Source: Rhabdochlamydiaceae bacterium (GTDB lineage: Bacteria; Chlamydiota; Chlamydiia; Chlamydiales; Rhabdochlamydiaceae). From it: a stretch of DNA of 40,131 nucleotides. A program made the position numbers and the translations under genes. Location of the stretch: contig DAHXNQ010000073.1 in NCBI GenBank assembly GCA_027365315.1, positions 1-40,131 of the forward strand, read 5' to 3'. Of the stretch, positions 35,845 through 40,131 are shown piece by piece (position 1 is the stretch's first letter; every line of letters starts with the position of its first letter). The notes beneath the pieces are model-generated. The model searched no databases. It was not told the origin of the DNA and saw only the letters and a list, made by a program, of their open reading frames with translations.

Positions 35845-36724
35845 ACGCAACGACCCCTGTTGGTGTGGTAGTGGCCGCAAATGGAAAAAATGTCATGCGG
35901 GCATTCCAGCTCCACAGCCTACCACTCCGACTGAAGAACTGAGACAGCGCTACCTCAAGCAGTATGGCATCCTGCTTAAAAGCCCCGAACAGATCGCCGG
36001 TATTCGCAAAGCCTCACAGCTAGCTGCAAAAATTCTAGATGAAGCCTGTCGCTTTGTAAAAGAGGGTGTCACCACCGAAGAGATCGATAATCTGGTCCTG
36101 CGTCTACATCAGGAGGCGGGCGCCACTCCAGCCTCTCTTGGCTATGGCCAGCCCCCCTTCCCCAAAAGCTGCTGCACCTCCATCAACGATGTAATCTGTC
36201 ACGGCATTCCTGATAAAAGGCCCCTCCAGAAGGGCGATATCCTCAACATCGACATCACCGCTATCCTAGATGGCTACTACGGCGACTGCAGCAGGATGGT
36301 GCTGATCGAACCTGTGTGTGAGGAGAAAAAGCGCGTCTGCGAAGCTTCCCACGCCTGCCTGATCCAAGCGATTGAGATTCTTAAGCCGGGCCTTCTTCTT
36401 TCAGAAATCGGCAATACCATTCAGCGAGTCGCCGAAGAGTATCACTGCTCGGTGGTCTACCAGTTTGTGGGACATGGTGTAGGCGTCTGCTTCCACGAAC
36501 CCCCGCAGATTCTGCACTGCGCCAACCGTTCACAGATTCCGCTTGTCCCAGGCATGACCTTCACCATCGAGCCGATGATCAACGCTGGTCTCCCCGAAGT
36601 GGTGGTCGATCCAGAAGATGGCTGGACAGCCCGCACAACCGATGGCCGCCCCAGTGCCCAATATGAACACACCCTCCTCATCACCGAAACAGGCTACGAG
36701 GTCCTCACCCTCCTTTCAAAATAG
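35837..36724 (+). CDS. map: Methionine aminopeptidase with N-terminal SEC-C zinc motif
   Basis: The protein has 295 residues from a GTG start. Residues 6-20 form a SEC-C zinc motif (NDPCWCGSGRKWKKCH; Cys8, Cys10, Cys19, His20), an addition found on SecA and on chlamydial MetAP. The type I enzyme follows with the metal ligands in NIDITAILDGYYGDCS, GHGVGVCFHEPP, TIEPMI and YEHTLLIT, and the substrate His in VICHGIP. It removes the first Met from new proteins, and the SEC-C motif may help bring it to ribosomes. It ends the rpmB-PLD-marC-truA-map run. Confidence 0.96.
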   Translation: MSERNDPCWCGSGRKWKKCHAGIPAPQPTTPTEELRQRYLKQYGILLKSPEQIAGIRKASQLAAKILDEACRFVKEGVTTEEIDNLVLRLHQEAGATPASLGYGQPPFPKSCCTSINDVICHGIPDKRPLQKGDILNIDITAILDGYYGDCSRMVLIEPVCEEKKRVCEASHACLIQAIEILKPGLLLSEIGNTIQRVAEEYHCSVVYQFVGHGVGVCFHEPPQILHCANRSQIPLVPGMTFTIEPMINAGLPEVVVDPEDGWTARTTDGRPSAQYEHTLLITETGYEVLTLLSK

Positions 36725-36727
36725 CTA

Positions 36728-36758
36728 AGCAGCTAATAATCAATTGGTTATTATTGCT
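36728..36758 (+). terminator. AT-rich hairpin after map
   Basis: AGCAGCTAATAATC (36728-36741) pairs with GGTTATTATTGCT (36746-36758) around AATT, with a GCT bulge on the left. It begins three bases after the map stop and is followed by an AT-rich tract. The stem is weak, so it is a modest terminator candidate. Confidence 0.4.
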
Positions 36759-36760
36759 AT

Positions 36761-36789
36761 TTCAATTTAATTAAATAAAATGCTATAAT
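36761..36789 (+). promoter_or_regulatory. Promoter candidate with extended -10
   Basis: TGCTATAAT (36781-36789) is a perfect extended -10 box. TTCAAT at 36761-36766 is a weak -35 with a 17-base spacer. It lies 25 bases upstream of the ATG at 36814 in an unusually AT-rich stretch. This is the best promoter-like sequence in the window. The resulting leader would be short, about 18 bases. Confidence 0.6.
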
Positions 36790-36813
36790 ATTCTTGGATT
36801 ATGGATTGATATT

Positions 36814-37329
36814 ATGGCGCTTGAAACAGTTACCAATATGAGGTTCTTCTCCACCTTGCTGGAGGAGGCAAAAGGCAGCACCACCCGCTGGGGTGGTCGC
36901 TATGTCGAGATAGATGGGCAGGAGCTCCTGCTAGGCGATGTCGTGGCACACGCCCTGAAACTGGCCTCCTATCGCAACAATTTCACCAACATGGACGAAC
37001 GCACCGCCGGCCTCACCCTACGCGATCAACTCATCGAATTATGCAGGAGCAGCGATGAAGAGATGCAGCAGCGCTGCATTCTGGTATGCATTCTGGCCTG
37101 GCTGCGCGATCTCTTTCATAACGCCAGCTACAACTCTCTAAAGGATGAAAGGACGAGCGATCACTACGATGGCACAGCCTCTTCAATGAACATGCGAGAA
37201 AATCTCACCATGGTTACCAAAAAGGAGCATGATGCGCTCTTTCCAGGTAAGCAGTTTGGCTTCGATCCTCAAAACGAACCGGACTATGTCATGGTGCCCG
37301 ATTACACATTCCCAGGTCGCATGCTGTAG
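36814..37329 (+). CDS. Protein of unknown function
   Basis: I do not recognise this 171-residue protein. It is polar and mostly helical, without signal peptide or membrane segment. It contains FFSTLLEEAKGSTTRWGG, then RCILVCILAWLRDLF in the middle and VMVPDYTFPGRML at the end. The promoter candidate at 36761-36789 fits the start, but there is no good ribosome-binding site. It overlaps the convergent gene that ends at 37302 by 28 bases. A secreted effector is possible, but nothing in the sequence proves it. Confidence 0.6.
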   Translation: MALETVTNMRFFSTLLEEAKGSTTRWGGRYVEIDGQELLLGDVVAHALKLASYRNNFTNMDERTAGLTLRDQLIELCRSSDEEMQQRCILVCILAWLRDLFHNASYNSLKDERTSDHYDGTASSMNMRENLTMVTKKEHDALFPGKQFGFDPQNEPDYVMVPDYTFPGRML

Positions 37330-38012
37330 AGCTGCTCTAACTCGGTGGTGAGCTGCTGGTTCTCTTCTGCTAGCTCTTGAAGAAGTATCAGTAGCGAGCG
37401 CAGCTCCTCATCGGGAGCGAGGAGGCGCTCCTCCTCCTGGCGATGCAAAAACACAAGTTCGCGTTCATAGTTTGCGAAACTTTCTCTGAGCTCCAGCTCG
37501 GATTGTATCAGCGCTCCCCGCTCCTCGCGTAACTGTTCCAGCTCGATGAGTAGCTCTCGCTTATGCTCAATCTCCGCTTCGCTGCGTTCTAAGGCCACCT
37601 GTGCCAGCTGCTCAGCTTCGGTCAGACTTTCTTTCAGCTGCTGGTTCAACTCGGTAAGCTGCCGCTGCTGTTGCTCTAGAGGATCGAGAAGATGCCTCGC
37701 CTCGCTACTCGTAAGGATACCGAGCACCCATGAACTAGCTACTGCGACGATCCAGCCCCCTGTCCAGAGATCGCACCCACCCAGAAAAGGAATCCCTAGC
37801 AGAAGCAGCGAAATACCAGCACCCCACCAGCGTAGGCCGATGCTGGCCAGCAACCCCACCAATGCCATCCAAGGAGGCAGTGAATGAGGAGCTATTCCTC
37901 CCCCTCCAAACCGCTGCCCCCAGGCAACTAAAGCGAGAAGAAGAAGAGAGGGGCCAGTTAGATACCAGAGCTCGGCGCGCACACGTAGATTAGAGAGATA
38001 GCGCAACACCAT
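37302..38012 (-). CDS. Membrane protein with long C-terminal coiled coil
   Basis: The protein has 236 residues. The first half carries hydrophobic segments at about 18-32, 47-60, 66-79 and 85-99. From residue 105 to the end it is a continuous Leu/Glu/Gln heptad-like coiled coil (LEQQQRQLTELNQQLKES onward). The shape, membrane domain plus cytoplasmic coil, is common among chlamydial envelope or inclusion-membrane proteins. C. trachomatis CT_850 occupies a comparable place next to map, but I cannot show homology. Its start is one base after the M20 stop, so the two are co-translated. Confidence 0.7.
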   Translation of the reverse strand: MVLRYLSNLRVRAELWYLTGPSLLLLALVAWGQRFGGGGIAPHSLPPWMALVGLLASIGLRWWGAGISLLLLGIPFLGGCDLWTGGWIVAVASSWVLGILTSSEARHLLDPLEQQQRQLTELNQQLKESLTEAEQLAQVALERSEAEIEHKRELLIELEQLREERGALIQSELELRESFANYERELVFLHRQEEERLLAPDEELRSLLILLQELAEENQQLTTELEQLYSMRPGNV

Positions 38013-38013
38013 C

Positions 38014-39378
38014 TTACGAGGCCATGGAAGAGAGAATTCGGCAAAGAATCAGATAGCCCTGCCTCACTCTCTCCAGGTCAAAATGTTCGTTGGGAGCGTG
38101 GATCTGGTCGGTAGGAAGCCCTAAACCGATCAGCGCTGTCTCGGCGGCAGCAGAGACCTCTGCTAGTTGCGCCACAATGGGCACCGAGGCACCACAAAGT
38201 TCAAACTTGCAGCGGCCACCCATTATCTCTTCGAAAGAGCGGGCCGCCAGCTGCACCAATTTCGATTCTAGCAAAGAACGGAAGGCTGAAGCACCGTGAT
38301 GTCTTGTAAACTGAAGCCGCAGCCCCTTGGGAGCGATTGCCTCGAGATGGGAGATGATGGCACCCTGCACCTCTTCGGGATCTTGGCCCGGCACCAGGCG
38401 GGCTGAAATTTTCGCCTCGGCGCGCGCGGGAATCACAGTCTTGAACCCAGGGCCAGTATAGCCGCCCGACAAGCCATTGATCTCGAGCGTAGGACGCAGC
38501 CAGTTGCTTTCGCGCGCAGAAAAGGGCTGTTCAGGGGCGACAGCACCAATCTCAAACTCTTTCTTATATTCCTCCAGATCGAAGGAGAGGTCGAGAGCAG
38601 CGCGTTCGGCAGCCGTAGGCTCTTTCACACCTCGATAGAATCCAGGCACTACCACCCTACCGTTACCATCCCAGAGCTGTCCTAGCATCTGAGTGAGGGC
38701 GCGCAGTGGATTGAGAATCATCCCACCATGTGAACCGGAGTGGAGATCGCCACAGCTATTTTCGCATATCATCTCCAAGCTGGTGAGGCCGCGCATGCCT
38801 AGCGTAACCGCCGGCTGATGGGGCGCGGGGATACCCATATCGACCACTAAAAGCGCATCGGTTTTTAGCTCATCCGCATGCTGCGAGAGAATCTGAGCGG
38901 TGGAGCCGCTGCCGATCTCTTCGGCTCCCTCGATGATCAGCTTGATGTGCAGTTTAGGATCCTTCACCTGCTCGAGAAATGCGGTGAGCGCCATAAGGGT
39001 GTACCAGCACTGCCCCTTATTGTCCTGCGCTCCACGGGCATAGACCCTGCCCCGATCGATGCGCGGTACAAAAGGGGGTGACTGCCACAACTCGAGCGGA
39101 TCGACCGGTTGCACATCGTAGTGGTGATAGATGAGTAGAGTAGTTGCAGTAGGATCAGAACTTTTTCGCTCGGCAAACAGCACCGGATGGTTGCTGGTCT
39201 CCCAAAGAGAGACTGTCATGCCGATTTTTGTTAGCAGTTCGGCTAGCCAGAGCGCTGTAGTGCGCAGATCGCCCGCATGAGCTGGATCGGTGCTGATGCT
39301 GGGAAACGAGAGAAAACGCAAGAAACCCTCCACAACGGAAGATTCATTCTGCGCATACCAGTTGGCGAAGGGTTCCAC
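38014..39378 (-). CDS. M20-family metallopeptidase (dipeptidase type)
   Basis: The protein has 454 residues. Zinc-site motifs of M20 enzymes are complete: YHHYDVQ (His86), GAQDNKG (bridging Asp119), EGAEEIGS with the catalytic and metal glutamates (about 153-154), VDMG (about 178) and NEHF (near the C-terminus). The lid domain sits between about residues 205 and 330. It hydrolyses small peptides in the cytoplasm, useful for a bacterium that imports host oligopeptides. It is the middle gene of a minus-strand group of three, 27 bases after the small gene upstream. Confidence 0.92.
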   Translation of the reverse strand: MEPFANWYAQNESSVVEGFLRFLSFPSISTDPAHAGDLRTTALWLAELLTKIGMTVSLWETSNHPVLFAERKSSDPTATTLLIYHHYDVQPVDPLELWQSPPFVPRIDRGRVYARGAQDNKGQCWYTLMALTAFLEQVKDPKLHIKLIIEGAEEIGSGSTAQILSQHADELKTDALLVVDMGIPAPHQPAVTLGMRGLTSLEMICENSCGDLHSGSHGGMILNPLRALTQMLGQLWDGNGRVVVPGFYRGVKEPTAAERAALDLSFDLEEYKKEFEIGAVAPEQPFSARESNWLRPTLEINGLSGGYTGPGFKTVIPARAEAKISARLVPGQDPEEVQGAIISHLEAIAPKGLRLQFTRHHGASAFRSLLESKLVQLAARSFEEIMGGRCKFELCGASVPIVAQLAEVSAAAETALIGLGLPTDQIHAPNEHFDLERVRQGYLILCRILSSMAS

Positions 39379-39405
39379 GTAAATCTCCGAGGCCTCCGCT
39401 TGCTC

Positions 39406-39663
39406 CTACATCTGTTCTTGGATGCGCACGCAGGCACTTTCGATCAGGAATGCTACCAGATCGGGATCTCCTTCGTAACTCATTTCCACCTCCATCTGCC
39501 CTTCTGATGTCGGTTTCTTGCAGGTGATCAGTACATAGGAAGCCAGTTCCTCCTCGCAAACTTTGGGAGGCCGAACCGGCTCCTCCTTGCGCACTGCAGA
39601 TTCTCTCTTAGTCATACTAGCGAGCCACTTCTGAATGGGGAGTCCCCCATAATGGCCATTCAT
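39406..39663 (-). CDS. Small protein of unknown function
   Basis: The protein has 85 residues from the ATG at 39663. A shorter start at 39615 (MTKRESAV) is possible and neither has a strong ribosome-binding site. It is soluble and charged, with a central ASYVLITCKKP and an acidic end (EGDPDLVAFLIESAC). It lies just upstream of the M20 gene and is probably co-transcribed. No family is recognised. Confidence 0.55.
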   Translation of the reverse strand: MNGHYGGLPIQKWLASMTKRESAVRKEEPVRPPKVCEEELASYVLITCKKPTSEGQMEVEMSYEGDPDLVAFLIESACVRIQEQM

Positions 39664-39717
39664 GACAAACCCACCGATAAATGCGCAAGGGACAAAAGAA
39701 AAAATAGATGCAAGGAG

Positions 39718-39854
39718 GAGGTAGTTGCAAAACTATAGGCCCCTAGCAAAATCGCCCTTTTGCCGCCCCTTGTCACCGTTCTTCCTCGCCTACCCTCTCG
39801 GGTATGGTTCTCGTCAGAACGGCAAGAGGCCAGCAAGCTGGCTCTGACAACGGA
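39718..39854. repeat. Three-armed palindromic element, truncated copy
   Basis: This 137-base block matches the reverse complement of the element at 32863-33045: GAGGTAGTTGCAAAAC, CAAAATCGCCCTTTTG, CGCCCCTTGTC, then CCTCGCCTACCCTCTCGGG and CAGCAAGCTGGCTCTGACAA. Similarity ends near 39854, so roughly the last 50 bases that would complete the outer stem are missing. The stretch 39664-39717 shows no other feature. Confidence 0.9.
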
Positions 39855-39989
39855 CCAGGAAAATTGCATGAAGAAATAGCTTGACACTTCTTGACGATAT
39901 ACTGAAATTCTACCCTCAATCGCACCCCGAGGGGGAGTTGTTGCACGAATAAGAACTGTTATCAGACCGAGTGGAGAAGTTGGATGTGA

Positions 39990-40131
39990 ACGAGCAGACT
40001 GCTCATTATAAGATGGGCCGGCTGCAGCTTCGATCCCTCGATCCTTGCTCCCGGGCCGTGCACAGCACTGTCCCGGTCGCTACGGAGCGCTCGCGAGAGA
40101 GCTGGTCTCGGCCGGTTCGCTATTCGCTCAC
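39990..40131 (+). repeat. Dispersed mosaic repeat, copy C (continues past the window)
   Basis: Three modules found separately elsewhere are joined here. GAGCAGACTGCTC to CTCGATCC (39992-40054) matches copy A at 6853-6919 reversed. CCTTGCTCCCGGGCCGT to CGCTCGCGA (40052-40105) matches copy B at 29068-29123 reversed. GGCCGGTTCGCTATTCGCTCAC (40110-40131) matches 28014-28035. The region before it (39855-39989) contains a TTGACA at 39881-39886 without a well-placed -10, and no gene that I can see. Confidence 0.85.

Noticed and set aside
39881-39909. Strong promoter starting from TTGACA at 39881
   Set aside because: No acceptable -10 lies 16-18 bases downstream; TATACT at 39898 is too close.

Overview
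The window carries a gene arrangement characteristic of the phylum Chlamydiae. A translation block (rpsA, nusA-infB-rbfA-truB-ychF) runs straight into a type III secretion (T3SS) block of sctU, sctV, copN-like gatekeeper and a CesT-type chaperone, followed by malQ. Further on come rpmB with a phospholipase-D-family gene, then marC-truA-map, with a SEC-C zinc tail on the methionine aminopeptidase. From memory, the same neighbours occur in Chlamydia trachomatis as CT_098 back to CT_084, and CT_851/CT_852. The base composition is clearly GC-rich, and RHS toxins, an autotransporter unlike classical Pmps, a DUF4143 ATPase and many palindromic repeats are present. This suggests an environmental, amoeba- or animal-associated chlamydia rather than a Chlamydia species. 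I cannot name the genus.

Layout. Positions 1-2740 hold the 3' end of an RHS/YD-repeat toxin gene with its variable C-terminal tip, a candidate immunity gene, a displaced RHS tip and the tail of a second probable immunity gene. Positions 2809-4683 (minus) encode a large protein I do not recognise. Positions 5020-6786 are rpsA with a hairpin leader and a good terminator. Positions 7254-22264 are one dense, mostly overlapping plus-strand block: nusA, infB, rbfA, truB, ychF, an rRNA methyltransferase with an arginine-rich tandem-repeat extension, sctU, sctV, copN, chaperone and malQ.

Positions 22265-32676 look like a lineage-specific insertion between malQ and rpmB. It holds a DUF4143 ATPase, an autotransporter divergent from a transglutaminase-like/TPR lipoprotein, two small exported proteins, ClpB without its N-domain and a membrane protein. 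This stretch also contains the densest palindromic repeats. Positions 33154-36724 are rpmB, PLD, marC, truA and map. Positions 36814-39663 hold an orphan small gene and a minus-strand group (small ORF, M20 peptidase, membrane/coiled-coil protein). The last 470 bases are repeat-derived.

How it fits together. The 7-22 kb block links ribosome assembly and translation initiation with T3SS export: SctU and SctV form the export apparatus, CopN is the gatekeeper and the CesT protein its probable chaperone. The most unusual features lie between genes. There is a 183-bp three-armed palindromic element in two copies, a 105-bp element made of three back-to-back hairpins inside a 19-bp outer stem, a 157-bp long palindrome, and a mosaic repeat scattered over at least three loci. 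The other notable system is the RHS toxin/immunity module with an archived, broken second cassette.
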